Assembly (NCBI RefSeq): GCF_001310975.1 | Contig: NZ_BAZY01000012.1 | Location: forward strand, 1 to 57,361 | Length of the DNA stretch: 57,361 nucleotides | Direction of reading: 5' to 3' | From: Thermoanaerobacter thermocopriae JCM 7501 | GTDB lineage: Bacteria; Bacillota; Thermoanaerobacteria; Thermoanaerobacterales; Thermoanaerobacteraceae | Part shown: one piece after another, positions 1 through 14,347 of the stretch | Position numbering within the stretch: the stretch's first letter is position 1 | Layout of the letters: each line of letters starts with the position of its first letter | Translations under genes and position numbers: made by a program | The notes under the pieces: generated by a model | The model's database searches: none | Told to the model about the DNA's origin: nothing | What the model saw: only the letters and a program-made list of their open reading frames with translations

Positions 1-57
1 TAAATTTTTTGATATAGATTTGTCACAAAAAAGTTTTAATTTTTTAATTCAGTATGG

Positions 58-188
58 TATAATTATTATGTACCTGTTATATAGCGTTAATAACAGCAAA
101 AATCTAAATTATTGCAAGCTGTTATATACGCTATAAATATCTGTTATATAATAGAATAAAATATTGTATACTGTGCTATAGCAGGTAC
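58..188 (+). promoter_or_regulatory. Leader and candidate promoter of the PFOR gene, with dyad repeats
   Basis: A perfect -10 hexamer TATAAT lies at 58-63, with no convincing -35. Downstream are repeated CTGTTAT motifs: CTGTTAT at 74-80 faces ATAACAG at 90-96 as an inverted repeat, and CTGTTATAT recurs at 119-127 and 141-149. GTACCTG at 70-76 is the inverse of CAGGTAC at 182-188, so the leader could fold or bind a dimeric regulator. A ribosome binding site AAGGAGAGGAG at 237-247 serves the ATG at 255. The regulatory role is inferred; no named regulator site is recognised. Confidence 0.35.
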
Positions 189-254
189 ATCTTTCTATGA
201 TCGCTGATTTTCGTTCATTTTTACTAATTTTAAAATAAGGAGAGGAGAAAAGAA

Positions 255-3782
<3,528 letters not shown>

Positions 3783-3787
3783 AAAGT

Positions 3788-3813
3788 GGAGGGGGGTATT
3801 CCCTCCTTTTTTA
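3788..3813 (+). terminator. Rho-independent terminator after PFOR
   Basis: GGAGGG (3788-3793) pairs with CCCTCC (3801-3806) across a short loop and is followed directly by TTTTTTATTTTT, starting 6 bases after the PFOR stop codon. Confidence 0.9.
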
Positions 3814-3928
3814 TTTTTGTAATAATTATCACTATTGGCTTTAATCCTTCTTTAATATGGTATAATAAATATAAATTTTATTTCTGGTATTTTCACAAAA
3901 ATTATTCTCAGAAAGGACGGTATGACAA

Positions 3929-5015
3929 ATGAATCCTATAGACCAAGCTATCAATTTTTACAAAGAAGAAGTTGAAGCTGCCGAGCTTTATACATACCTG
4001 GCAAAAATAGAAAAAAATCCACAAACTAAAGGTAATTGACGCGCTTGCAAAAATGGAGCGTGTTCATGCAAAATTTTGGCATCAATTTTTAAAAACCAGG
4101 AATATAGAAATTCAAGAAGGAAAATTCCACAAATTTAAGCTTTTTACTTATAAAATATTGAGAACTTTACTTGGAAGCAAATTATTTGTCACAATACTTG
4201 AGATGAATGAGGTAATAAGTACCGAATCCTATTACCGCTATTTTCACGAAGCCTCTCTTACAGAAAAAGAAAAGGCAATTCTCTCAAAAATCATAGAAGA
4301 CGAACTGGAACATGAAAAAATCTTTAGCAGACAAAAAGACAAATTCAGCATAGAAAACATAAGAGATTTCATACTTGGGATGAATGATGGCCTTGTAGAA
4401 ATATTAGGAACTGTAACAGGCCTTTCTGCCGTTTATCCAAAAAGCCCCATCACCGTTGGAACCGCTGGCTTAGTAGTAGGAGTAGCTGGTGCTCTTTCCA
4501 TGGCAATAGGTGCATACACCTCTGTACGGTCTCAACGACAAGTAAATGAGGGAATAAAAAGTAAAATGGAACTTTTATTCAAAGTGTCTAAGGACAGGGC
4601 AAAAGAGGAATTCGTGAGTAAATTGTTACAATCTGGCATACCTGAAGATGTCGGAACAGAAATCTTAGGAAAACTCAGTGACAATGAAGATGCCATGATA
4701 AACCTCTTAACAGAAGAAATTTCTGAAAACGAAATAAAATCTGCTCTATATACCGGCATTGCATACCTTGTGGGACTCCTATTCCCCGTTTTGCCTTATT
4801 TTATAATCACCTCGTCATCTTTAGTAGCACTTTTATTTTCAGTAATTTTTGCAGCAATAGCACTTTCTATAGTAGGAATTGTAGTATCTGTCGCTTCAGA
4901 AAGTCTTTCTGTAAAAGGAAAGGTTTTAGAAATGGTAACAACAGGCCTTGGAGCAGCAGCTTTATCATATCTTTTCGGCACTTTGGTACAATATGTATTT
5001 GGCATACAAGCATAA
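3929..5015 (+). CDS. Ferritin-like domain fused to VIT1/CCC1-type metal transporter, one frameshift
   Basis: The protein begins at ATG 3929 after AAAGGACGG. Its N-terminal part (about 130 residues) is a helical ferritin/rubrerythrin-like segment with repeated Glu and His (EEVEAAELYTYLA, KMERVHAKFW, IIEDELEHEKIF) suited to a di-iron site. The C-terminal part has the VIT/CCC1 signature GMNDGLVEILGTVTG followed by several membrane helices. Fusions of this kind (MbfA-like) are known as membrane iron or manganese transporters. The frame is broken once near 4020, where the N-terminal 36 codons run into TGA while the main frame continues as KVIDALAKMERVH; the total repaired length is about 360 residues. 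It is monocistronic, with its own terminator. Confidence 0.85.
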
Positions 5016-5017
5016 AA

Positions 5018-5042
5018 GGGCAGAGGTTCTGCCCTTTTTTAT
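5018..5042 (+). terminator. Rho-independent terminator after the ferritin/VIT gene
   Basis: GGGCAGA (5018-5024) pairs with TCTGCCC (5028-5034) and is followed by TTTTTTATTTTT. It lies 3 bases after the stop codon. Confidence 0.9.
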
Positions 5043-5148
5043 TTTTATATTATCTTTTTTAGTTATTTTACTTTTTGGCCTTAACAAGCAAGCAAAATGA
5101 AGGTTTATCTTGTCTAGAGAAAAACAGAACGTTTGATACTTCTTTCAA

Positions 5149-6130
5149 TTACTTTTCAAGAACTTTTTTCAAAAGTTCAATACTTGCCTCAATGTCATTT
5201 TTGTCTACCATCTCTGATATGCTGTGAACATACCTTGTAGGAATCGATATAACACCTGCCGGTATACCACCTTTTGTCAAATGTATAGGTCCTGCGTCAG
5301 TTCCACCAAATTCAAGTATTTCTAACTGATAAGGAATGTTATTTTCTTTCGCTACCTCAATCATCATCTCCCTCACAGAAGGACTTACTATTATTGACCT
5401 GTCCATCACTTTTATAGCTGCCCCTTTACCAAGAGAGACTGCCATCTTTTCGCTTTAGGTGTATCGCCAGTTGATGTAACATCAACTGCTACAGCAAAAT
5501 CAGGATGTATGTTATAGGCAGCTGCAGCAGCTCCTCTTGTCCCCACTTCTTCTTGAACAGTAAACACAAAATACACTTCGTTTTCTGTTTTAAGATTTTT
5601 TAGTGCCTCAATAACTACATAGCATCCTATCCTATCATCAAAAGCCTTTGATATAAGTCTATCACCTGCTTCAATAAATTCACCTGCAAAAGATGCACTA
5701 TCTCCAATATTGACATATTTTTGAGCTTCTTCCTTATTTTTTGCCCCAATATCTATATACAATTTTTCAACTCTAAAATCTTTTTTATCCTCTAAATATT
5801 CTACTCCTATGGCTCCTTGAACTCCATTTTTAAAAACCACTCTCCTCCCTACTATCTGTTCTACAGAAACTCCCCCTATAGTAGTAAACCTCAAGAAACC
5901 TTCATCTTCTATGTGTGTAATCATAAGTCCTATTTCATCTGTATGAGCAGCCACCATTATTTTTTTACCTTTTCCTGCTTTTCTGCATATCATATTCCCT
6001 AATGCATCGTATGTAATCTCATCACAAAAATCTTTTACTTCCTCTTTTATAACCTGTAAAACTTCTCCTCACTTCCTGAAGGTCCATAAGTCTGTGTAAG
6101 TTTTTTTATCAACTCTATATTTAAACTCAT
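5149..6130 (-). CDS. M42 family glutamyl aminopeptidase (third gene of the tandem), two frameshifts
   Basis: This is a cytosolic dinuclear-metal aminopeptidase of the M42 (TET/cellulase M) family, which trims peptides in large tetrahedral particles. Metal-ligand motifs are visible as AAHTDEIGLM, DDRIGC and the catalytic pair in VQEEVGTRGA; the C-terminal half has GGTDAGPIH and RYVHS. The start at 6130 follows GGAGGC and overlaps the upstream gene's stop codon. One base is missing near 6063 (the frame resumes as EVLQVIKEE) and another near 5445 (KRMAVSLGKGA expected). Repaired length is about 327 residues, close to its two neighbours. It is the promoter-distal member of a three-gene operon. 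Confidence 0.88.
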
Positions 6131-7148
6131 ATCAAAGCCTCCTTCTCAATATTCTTTATTATCAAATCAACTAATTTGACTGTGTTGTTAAAATCCTCTA
6201 AAAAGGCTACAGAATTAAAAGAGTGAATATACCTACAGGGGACAGATACAGCAATTGCTTTTATGCCACCCTTCGTTAGGTGAATTTTACCTGCATCATT
6301 GCCACCACTGGCTATCCTTCTAAACTGATAAGGCACACCATTTTCTTCTGCTATTTTTACAATCTTGTTAATTATCTTTTTGTCATAAAGGGTCGTTCTG
6401 TCCATTAATGAAATTGCCGGCCCCTTCCCTAACTCGGTAGAAACCAAATGAGGTTCCGAGTCAGAAACATCCGCAGCCACTGTGCCTTCCACAACTATAG
6501 CAAAATCCGGCTCTATATTGTAGCTGCAACGCCAGCTCCTCTTAAACCAACCTCTTCCTGCACAGTAAAAGCTGCACAAACAGGATATTCATAATCCCTT
6601 TTCAAGATCTCTATCAAAACATTGCAGCCTATTCTGTCATCTAAAGCCTTTGATTTTACATATCCATTTCCCAGTAATTCAAAGTTGGCATCAAAATACA
6701 CATAATCCCCTACAGAAACGTGCTTTAATGCCTCTTCCTTTGAAGTAGCCCCTATGTCTATGTACAATGCATCAAAATCAAGAGGCTTCTGCTGCTCTTC
6801 CCTTTTTTGAAGATGTATAGGCTTAGCACCTATTACGCCATTTACCCTCTTTTCGCCCACTTTTACAGTTTTAGATACAAGTATTCGGTTGTCTACTCCC
6901 CCAACAGGTGAAAAGCTCAAAGTCCCGTCTTCGTTTATAGACTTCACCATTAAAGCTACTTCATCCATGTGGGCAGCCAGCATCACTTTAGGTTTTTCCT
7001 TTTTCCCTTTTTTGCAGGCTATTAAATTACCCATTTTGTCTACATAAAGTTCATCAACATAAGGTTTTACAATCTCTTTAATTTTCTCCCTTACTTCTTT
7101 TTCATCTCCTGAAGCACCCATCAAATCTGTCAGCTCTTTTAATAACAT
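6127..7148 (-). CDS. M42 family aminopeptidase (second gene of the tandem), one frameshift
   Basis: The middle paralogue of the peptidase operon. The N-terminal metal site reads LAAHMDEVALMV (His60, Asp62), followed by ALDDRIGCNV and the catalytic FTVQEEVGLRG; the C-terminal part has GGNDAGKIH and RYIHSF. One base is lost near 6530, where GAGVAA should run on into YNIEPDFAIV. Repaired length is about 340 residues. Its stop overlaps the next start by 4 bases and its start overlaps the previous gene by 10 bases, so translation is probably coupled. M42 paralogues usually differ in preference for acidic, hydrophobic or basic N-terminal residues; the sequence alone does not tell which applies here. 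Confidence 0.88.
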
Positions 7149-8178
7149 AGTTGTCCCTCCAATTCCTCTGGAAGATTGGCAATATAATAGGCCAAAAGCT
7201 TTCCACTATTTATGATGTCCTTAATATTAACAGTCTCCACTGATGTATGCATGTACCTTAAAGGTATTGAGACAAGTCCTGTTGGAACTCCTCCCCTTGA
7301 AATCTGTATAGCCCATGCATCTGTCCCTGAAGGTCCAGGAAGTGGCTCTATTTGGTGATTTATATTGTACTCTTTTGCAGTATCCACAAGCCCTTTATAT
7401 ACAGCTGGATGTATATTAGGACCTTTCCCTATAGCAGGCCCTCTACCCAGCTCTATCTCTGTACTAACACCTCGGGCTTTACCATGTGTAACATCAATAG
7501 CAATAGCAATATCTGGCTCAACATTGTAAGCAGAAGTTGTAGCTCCTCTTAGACCTACTTCTTCCTGCAATGTTGCTACTGCATAAACATCGTGATAATG
7601 GTATAATTTCTTAAGCTCCTCAAGCATATTGCCATTACAGCAATGCCTGCCCTGTCGTCCAAAGCTTTACCTGAAACATAATCATTTAAAAGCTCTCTAA
7701 ACTCTCTTTTTATAGTTATTACATCTCCAATTTTAATTAATTCCTCTATTTCTTTTTTACTCATTCCAACATCTATGTACATGTCCTCAATCTTTATAGC
7801 CTTTTCCATATCCCCTGAAGACAAAAGATGTGGTGGTTTGCTCCCTATAACTCCCAATATATTCTTCTTTCCGTGAACTATTACCTCTTGAGAGGGAAGA
7901 GTTCTTTGGTCTACACCCCCTACAGTGGTAAACTTGATAAATCCCTTATCGTCTATATCCTTTACTATAAGACCTATTTCATCTAAATGGGCTGCCAGCA
8001 TTACCTTATACTTACCTTTTGTACCCTTTTTTAAAAAAAATAAATTGCCAAATTTATCTTCAGCGACTTCATCAGAAATTGTAGCAAACTCTTCTTTTAA
8101 TAAATCATAAATTCCTCTTTCATGTCCAGAAACTCCATGGCTTTCGCATAATTTCTTTAGCAAATTCTTATAATCCAT
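7139..8178 (-). CDS. M42 family aminopeptidase (first gene of the tandem), one frameshift
   Basis: The promoter-proximal M42 gene. The start at 8178 is preceded by GGAAGGGG. Metal ligands lie in LAAHLDEIGLIV (His64, Asp66) and KALDDRAG (Asp174-175); the catalytic TLQEEVGLRG and C-terminal GTDAWAIQ and RYMHTS follow. A single-base frameshift near 7625 separates the two halves (ICLEELKKL expected). Repaired length is about 345 residues. No convincing promoter was found in the 230 bases upstream. These enzymes probably complete intracellular peptide breakdown; whether the cluster also degrades peptides from the RiPP loci further along is speculation. Confidence 0.88.
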
Positions 8179-8302
8179 TTTCTACCCCTTCCCATCTAGT
8201 TTTATTAAACCTCTCCTTTTATTTTTATGATTCACCCCTGCAAGTTTATTATTTCTACAAAACCTCTCAAATTCCTGCTTATTCAAAGGGGTATTGGCTG
8301 CC

Positions 8303-8327
8303 TTTATTAGCTTTACTCGCTAATAAA
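8303..8327. repeat. Short inverted repeat between the M42 and SdpI-like genes
   Basis: TTTATTAGC at 8303-8311 is the exact inverse of GCTAATAAA at 8319-8327, with a 7-base loop. No U-tract follows on either strand, so a terminator is not claimed. The rest of 8179-8410 shows no gene. Confidence 0.4.
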
Positions 8328-8410
8328 ATGTAGCACTATCCTTTTTGTTATCCTGTTCAATTTTTGGTAAACCTTTTGAACCTTTGGGGTGTTCTTACGT
8401 TTATTCCCTT

Positions 8411-9072
8411 TTATTTTTCTTCATTTTTAAAAATTATATAAGAATATACAATTGGTACTATAACAGCAGTAATTAACAGCACAAACATCAAAACAGCCAC
8501 CCATGTACCACTGAAGAAGGAAGCAAACAAACCAATAATGCCTGCAATGAGCCATAGTTTCCCGCCTAGCTGATGTGTCTTATTCCATACCTCTTCATCT
8601 GCCAGCGTCCAGGGAGTTCTTATTCCTACAAAATAATTATGGCGAAGCTTACCCATAGCACTTCCAAATGCAATGAGCATCACAGGAATCACAGCACTCC
8701 CAAGTCTATCCATGTTCACCTTATATCCTAATGCAGAATATGTGGCGGCAAAGTACAATATAGATAAAATAATTACTAAAACAGCCTTATCATCCTATAT
8801 GCCCCGGCGAACTTACTGTAATTAGCTTTTTTAGGGTCAATCAGAGGAACAAATACCATCAAAAAATATATTACAGTGATAACTGAAGGTAAAATAAAGA
8901 CATCCTGCTTTGGACCATAACTATCTACTTGGCCAGAAATATTCCAGTGCATTGGAATTTTATCCGGCAGATGCCCAAAAACAGCAAATGTAAAAATCCA
9001 TATCAATAGTATAATTCCAATTAGCCACCAATCTTTTTTCATTTCCTGTTTTACATCATAATTTTCATGCAT
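8411..9072 (-). CDS. SdpI-like membrane protein with DUF1648 domain, one frameshift
   Basis: The N-terminal part (from 9072) has the DUF1648 pattern FGHLPDKIPMHWNISGQVDSYG between two membrane helices. The C-terminal part (8411-8758) has the SdpI signature FVGIRTPWTLADEEVWNKTHQ and further helices. In Bacillus, SdpI confers immunity to the SdpC peptide toxin and acts as a signal receptor; many homologues have no known partner. The frame is lost between about 8758 and 8790. Repaired length is about 215 residues, the usual size. It stands alone, head to head with the AEC transporter. A role in immunity to the peptides encoded further on is possible but only inferred. Confidence 0.8.
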
Positions 9073-9173
9073 AATATTTTTACTCCTTTCTTATATAGTT
9101 TAAAATTTTTCTTTTTTATGTTACTCTTAAAAGTAAATACAAAGTTAACATTTCACATCAAGGAGGCAGTTTA

Positions 9174-10121
9174 ATGCAGACTTTTCTATCATCAGTTCAA
9201 GGGGTACTTACAATTGTATTTATGTTAATCCTTGGCTATTACCTGGCAAAAGCAGGGTGGTTTGATAGAACAATATCTGATTTATTTGCTAAACTTGTCG
9301 TCAATATCACTTTGCCACTTTCTATGATAGTAAACATAACATCAACTTTCTCAAAAAAGCAATTAGAACGCTCAGGAAGAGGACTTTTGATACCTTTTTT
9401 GTCAATATTGATATCCTACTTGATTGCATACATACTGGCTGAAATTTTTAAAGTCAAAAGAGAAAGAAAAGGAGTATTTACAGCAATATTTTCACTATCA
9501 AATTCCATTTTTGTAGGGCTTCCAATGTCTCAAGCTCTTTTTGGAGAAGTTGCAACGCCATATACTCTTTTATATTACATGGCAAATACTACAATTTGGT
9601 GGACATTAGGGGTTTACGGTATTGCTCGGGACACAAACGGCAAAGATCAAAAAATATTAACTTTAGATACGTTAAAAAGAATATTTAATCCTCCTCTTAT
9701 TGGTTTTATCGGAGGTGTAATATTGGTTTTTGTCAATATTAAACTTCCAACATTTATTTTTGACAGCTTCAAAATGATAGGAGGACTTACAACACCCCTT
9801 TCAATATTTTATGTTGGTATAACTATTTACGAAATGAGTTTTGACAAATTTAAGCTTGATAAAGATGCTTTTATGGTTTTTATTGGAAGATTTTTGGTAA
9901 CTCCTGCTTTGGTATGGATATTAGATTTATTTATACCAATTCCAAAGCTTATGAGAGATGTCTTTATAATAATGTCTGCAATGCCTGTTATGGTAAACTC
10001 ATCAATAATAGCAAGGGTTTATAAAGCAGATTATGAATTTGCAACAAGTATGATTACATATACAACAATCTTTAGTGTTGTCATAATGCCTTTTTTGATG
10101 GTTCTGATAAAGGTTATATAA
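9174..10121 (+). CDS. AEC family permease (auxin efflux carrier-like)
   Basis: The intact 315-residue protein starts at ATG 9174, 7 bases after AAGGAGGC. It has about eight to ten hydrophobic segments and the family patterns NITLPLSMIVN and SNSIFVGLPMSQALFG. Bacterial AEC members carry small organic acids such as malate or malonate; the substrate here cannot be told. It is the last intact plus-strand gene before the long minus-strand region, apart from a transposase at 27104-28362. Confidence 0.85.
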   Translation: MQTFLSSVQGVLTIVFMLILGYYLAKAGWFDRTISDLFAKLVVNITLPLSMIVNITSTFSKKQLERSGRGLLIPFLSILISYLIAYILAEIFKVKRERKGVFTAIFSLSNSIFVGLPMSQALFGEVATPYTLLYYMANTTIWWTLGVYGIARDTNGKDQKILTLDTLKRIFNPPLIGFIGGVILVFVNIKLPTFIFDSFKMIGGLTTPLSIFYVGITIYEMSFDKFKLDKDAFMVFIGRFLVTPALVWILDLFIPIPKLMRDVFIIMSAMPVMVNSSIIARVYKADYEFATSMITYTTIFSVVIMPFLMVLIKVI

Positions 10122-10228
10122 ATCAGAGGATATTTTTTGTGTCATAAAGGTTTCTTAAAAATTAATTATTTGTGAATTTTTAAGGTTCGTTCTTATTTCC
10201 CTTTCGGTTTTAATGGTTGTAGGTTTTC

Positions 10229-10386
10229 TGTTACAGATATAAAGAGTATATTAACTATTCCTATACCTCCAACAATTAACGTAATTGCCGCTATAACCAA
10301 AAGTACAGCCGAGACTACAGATAGTACCCTATTTATAACATCTTGGATATCTTTCATTGTATGTGCAATGTATTTGTCTTTATAAC
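10229..10386 (-). pseudogene. Fragment of a MacB-type ABC permease, duplicated from the gene at 29437-30648
   Basis: About 155 bases match 29733-29890 with roughly 90% identity by eye, including the stretch encoding IPTTINVIAAITKSTAETTD on the opposite reading. The parent segment codes for a transmembrane part of the macB-like permease. Nothing of the gene remains on either side, so this is a relic of duplication, recombination or gene conversion. The rest of 10122-10405 holds nothing recognisable. Confidence 0.75.
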
Positions 10387-10405
10387 TTTAAAAGTTGAGG
10401 AAAAT

Positions 10406-11074
10406 TCACTCAATTACCCCATCTTTTATTTTAATTATCCTATCGCTGAAGGATGCAGCATAATTATCATGAGTAACCATTAATACTGTTTTATTATTTT
10501 CTTTACTCAAATTATACAGAAGCTTTAAAATTTCTTCTCCCGCTTTTGAATCAAGATTCCCAGTTGGCTCATCCGCAAATATTATTTTAGGATCAATTAT
10601 CAGCGCTCTTGCAATGGCCACTCGTTGTTGCTGTCCTCCCGATAATTGATAAGGAAAATTCTGCTTTTTTTCAATTAATCCGACCCTTTCTAAAATTTTA
10701 TCAATATTGCTATTATATTCTTTCCTATTTATTCCTTCAAACTCTAAGGGGAGTGTTATGTTTTCTTCAACGTTTAAATTAGGTATCAAATTATAAAACT
10801 GAAATATAAAACCAAATTCTCTTCTTCTCAATTTACTCAATTTATCATCATTTAACAAAGTTAAATCTTCTCCCTTAAAAAAGATACTACCAGAAGTAGG
10901 TTTTTCTAAACCACTAAGTACATACAACAAAGTACTTTTCCCTGAGCCAGACGGTCCCATAATAGAAACAAACTCTCCTTCATTGATTTCTAAATCAATA
11001 CCATTAAGAACTTTTGTCACATTTCCTTCCACATTGTATTCTTTAAATAATTTTTCTGTCTTTAAAATAACCAT
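10406..11074 (-). CDS. ABC transporter ATPase, MacB/LolD type
   Basis: An intact 222-residue ATPase with Walker [10 protein letters not shown] (about residues 40-48), signature [15 protein letters not shown], Walker [14 protein letters not shown] and switch His in MVTHD. It closely follows the FtsX-type permease gene (11107-13576), its evident partner. Such pairs act as mechanotransmission or efflux systems, often for antimicrobial peptides or lipoproteins. The gene ends close to the macB fragment at 10229-10386. Confidence 0.92.
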   Translation of the reverse strand: MVILKTEKLFKEYNVEGNVTKVLNGIDLEINEGEFVSIMGPSGSGKSTLLYVLSGLEKPTSGSIFFKGEDLTLLNDDKLSKLRRREFGFIFQFYNLIPNLNVEENITLPLEFEGINRKEYNSNIDKILERVGLIEKKQNFPYQLSGGQQQRVAIARALIIDPKIIFADEPTGNLDSKAGEEILKLLYNLSKENNKTVLMVTHDNYAASFSDRIIKIKDGVIE

Positions 11075-11106
11075 TTTAGTCCCTCCCTATATTTTTATTT
11101 TTTTAC

Positions 11107-13576
11107 CTATTCTATTCCTTTTATTGCTTCTACAATATTAATCTTCCTAATTTTAATAAAAGGATAAATTGAACTTATAAAACCAATAAAAATCGAAGAT
11201 AATAATAAAATTAAATACACTAAATAATTATAACCAAAAGATAAATCTCCAACATAATAAGACAAAATTTTCACAATAAATAGATTCAGGCAAAATCCAA
11301 ATAATAAGCCAAAAATTCCTCCCTCAAAACCTATAATAACCCCCTCGCCTATTATACTAAATAACAATTGCTTTAAGGACATCCCAACCGTTCTTTTTAT
11401 TGCAAAATATCTAACCTGCGTCAAAACATTTATAATAAGATTATTATTTAAACTAAAAATACTTATAAACACCGATATTAAAAATAATGCATTTACTATT
11501 AAAAACAATCTATTATTATCTTCAGCATTTAATTTTTTCATTTCTTCAAGTGAATTTATACTATAGTAAGCTCCTTTACCCAACATTTCTGTTATACCAT
11601 TTTCCACTTGGCTAACATCGTAATTCTTTTTGATTTTTAATAAATATAAAGTGTAGTCATTAGAACCAATGTCCTTTATAAAATTGTCCTTAGATATAAA
11701 AAGAACTTTACCCATATTCTCAAAACTACTTACAACTCCAATAACTTTATATTTTTCTCCCTTCTCTTTTGTTTTTGATTTAATTTGAATATAATCACCA
11801 ACTTTAGTATTTGTGTTCTTAGCAAATGTATTTGTAATTATGATATTTTTTCCATAATTTAATTGCTTAAATAATTCATCTATTGAACCATTTTTATATA
11901 TTTCAAAAGAAAAATCTTTATATTTCTCTGGATCAATTCCTGAAATTTCTACATCCATATCTCTGATACGTTCCTTTACCCTTAACTGCGAAACAACTTT
12001 ATCAACCCTGAAATAGAGGATAATTTTTCATCTAAGGACCCCATTGAAGAATCTGTATTAATAACAATATCAACACCTTTATATACCTTATCTACACTTT
12101 CTTTGACCAAATATGATAAAGTAAAACTAAGATATGCTATTCCAATTATTATACTAATAAGTATTATAGATTCCGCTGATCTTGAAAAGTCTCTTTTAAA
12201 TTCTTTATTTAACAATCTTGCTTCCGGTCCCAGTAAATTTATAAATTTTAATAAAGTATTATTAATTAAAATATGTAAAAACTCTATAAGCAAAATAAAT
12301 GAAAACGAAAATAAAATAATTCCAGAGATAAGATAAAAAATACCATTATCCATTTTCTCACTTAAAATCAATAATATTATAGACACAAATATCATCACTG
12401 CTCCGGCATAATTTTTTAAGAATATTTTTTCTTTTTGGTATGTTTTTCCACATTACCTTTTATGATATCTACTACAGAAATTTTAAATATCCTCAAAACT
12501 GACAAAATAACACTTAATAAGCCTGTAATCAAAAGCATAAAAAATACTAACATAAACTTTAGAATGCTAAATTTCATTATAATTTCATCTTCAACTATCA
12601 ATTTAAGAATAAAATGCAAAAAAGGAAAACCTACAATTAAACCAATTATAGTGGAAATTGTAATAATTATGAAGCTTTCTATATATGTACTTATAAATAT
12701 TTCCATTTTAGTTGCTCCTAAGCTTCTTAAAGTACCAATTTGTGAAATCCTCTCATATAGTACTGTCTTGAAAGTAGAATATGTTAAAAATAAAGTTATG
12801 AAAATAGTAAACGCACTAAAAATACTCAATGCTATGCTTATCGTTCCAACATAAGCTTTATAACTTTCTATATCATACCTTTCTTCAACTATGTACCCAG
12901 AGCCAATAACTTTTCTTATATCATTAGCAACATCAGAAATACTGTCGAGATTTTTTAGTGTAATACCAATAGAATACACCAACCCTTCTTTTTTAAATAA
13001 TCTTTGTGCAGCATCAATATTTACAAAAACAATATTACCTTCTTGAAAAATTCCTTTATCCTCTGCAATTCCGCTAACTTTAAATTTTATTTCATTATTT
13101 TGAGTAGATAATAAAATAACATCTCCAATATTCAATCCATACTTTTTTGAAAACACCTTGCTCACAACAATTTGATTTTCAGAAGCAGGTAGTTGTATGT
13201 GATTAATATAATTGAATGAATAAACTTGTGATTGTTTATTAAAGTCGACACCAACTACATTTATTTTTTCATCTTGATATGCAGCAACACCTCCACATCT
13301 TTCAACAATATATTTTATACCCTCAATATTTTTTATTTTGTTTAATACATCCCCTGGCTTAAAATAAATATCTCTATCATTTGAAGAAAGTATTACTATT
13401 TGACTATTTAATGTATTATTTCTAAGCTGTTCTTCTCTGGATTCAATAGCCGCATCTTTAAAAAATATAGCTGCCATTAAAGTTACGGCAGATAAAACAA
13501 AAGTAAGAAATAATATAAAAAACCTTACTTTTTTAGCAATGATATTTCGCAAAGCCAATTTAAAAAGAGCTTTCAT
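11107..13576 (-). CDS. FtsX/MacB-family ABC permease, large form, two frameshifts
   Basis: A permease of about 815 residues with an N-terminal membrane anchor, a large extracellular domain, and the typical FtsX helix blocks repeated twice (near 12450-12850 and 11107-11500). ATG 13576 is preferred because GAGGTG lies just upstream. The frame breaks in an A-rich run near 12420 (continuing as IFLKNYAGAVMIFVS) and near 11990 (continuing as VDKVVSQLRVKERIRD). It pairs with the ATPase downstream. The two-block layout resembles permeases for bacitracin-type or lantibiotic resistance and lipoprotein-linked exporters, but no specific substrate is evident. The gene's own promoter region is occupied by the IS21 relic. 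Confidence 0.82.
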
Positions 13577-13718
13577 TGATAGCACCTCACTGATGATATT
13601 TTTTATTAACATCTAAAATCATATAACTTGTTTTAAATTCTTGTTGTTTAAGACAAACTTAGAATAAAGACCATTTTTGCAAAGATTTTTCCTCAGGCAC
13701 CCGTGGGGAATTTTTTTG

Positions 13719-13846
13719 TTAACTTAACTGCTTCATCAATGATTGTTTCATCCGATAGCTTTGTCCATCAAAGATTAACAAATAACAGTAATGTATTAAA
13801 CGGTCTATTATCGCTGCGGTCATCTGCTCATCATAGAATATATTCA
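13719..13846 (-). pseudogene. istB: C-terminal fragment of IS21 helper ATPase IstB
   Basis: The minus strand reads EQMTAAIIDRLIHYCYLLIF followed by DGQSYRMK, the typical C-terminal end of IstB. The remaining roughly 200 residues, with the AAA+ motifs, are missing. The homologous region of a different, better-preserved IstB is at 57102-57361. Confidence 0.75.
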
Positions 13847-13881
13847 CCCAGGAGCAGTAGAGTAAATATGTTTGCCACTAT

Positions 13882-14347
13882 TTAGACTGAATTTCCCATA
13901 AGCAGCGGTACCCCACCGATATGTTCAAATATGTTCTTAAGTCCTTCAAATAAACATTCCTGATTTTCTCCCTTGAAAAGCTGTGTATAACCTACATTGC
14001 TGTAGGGGAATGATAGATTCAAATAAAATCCATGATACAATGTTCCATTTTCATAAAAATCAACTTCACCAAAATCTACTTGAGCCTCTCCTGGTAGCAG
14101 TATGCCTTTGTTTTCCTCGGGCTTTTTTGTCTTCTTCAAGCCATTGATCTATATCTTCTTTGAAAGGCTCAAGTTTTGGAAATACCTTTTTCGCTTTGGT
14201 GTCAGTTGAAGCATTCCAGTCTTCATGGTAAACATATTTGCGCACCGTTTTCCGGTCAACTTTAAATTTCCTTGCTATTTCACTGATATTTAACCCTTTA
14301 AAAAAGAACGCATTTCTGATATCATCTATTTGGGTCATTGTGAGCAT
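13882..14347 (-). pseudogene. istA: Internally deleted IS21 transposase IstA
   Basis: The N-terminal helix-turn-helix part is present (NISEIARKFKVDRKTVRKYV, then WLEEDKKARGKQRHTA). After an internal deletion and frame change, a short piece of the catalytic domain follows (PGEAQVDFGEVDFYENG, GYTQLFKGENQECLFEGLKN, EHIGGVP). About three quarters of the usual 400-500 residues are absent, so it is not functional. Confidence 0.85.

Noticed and set aside
5149-8178. Three M42 genes as six separate small genes or true pseudogenes
   Set aside because: Each half-pair joins into a normal-length M42 enzyme by one or two single-base repairs, and all visible metal-site motifs are kept.
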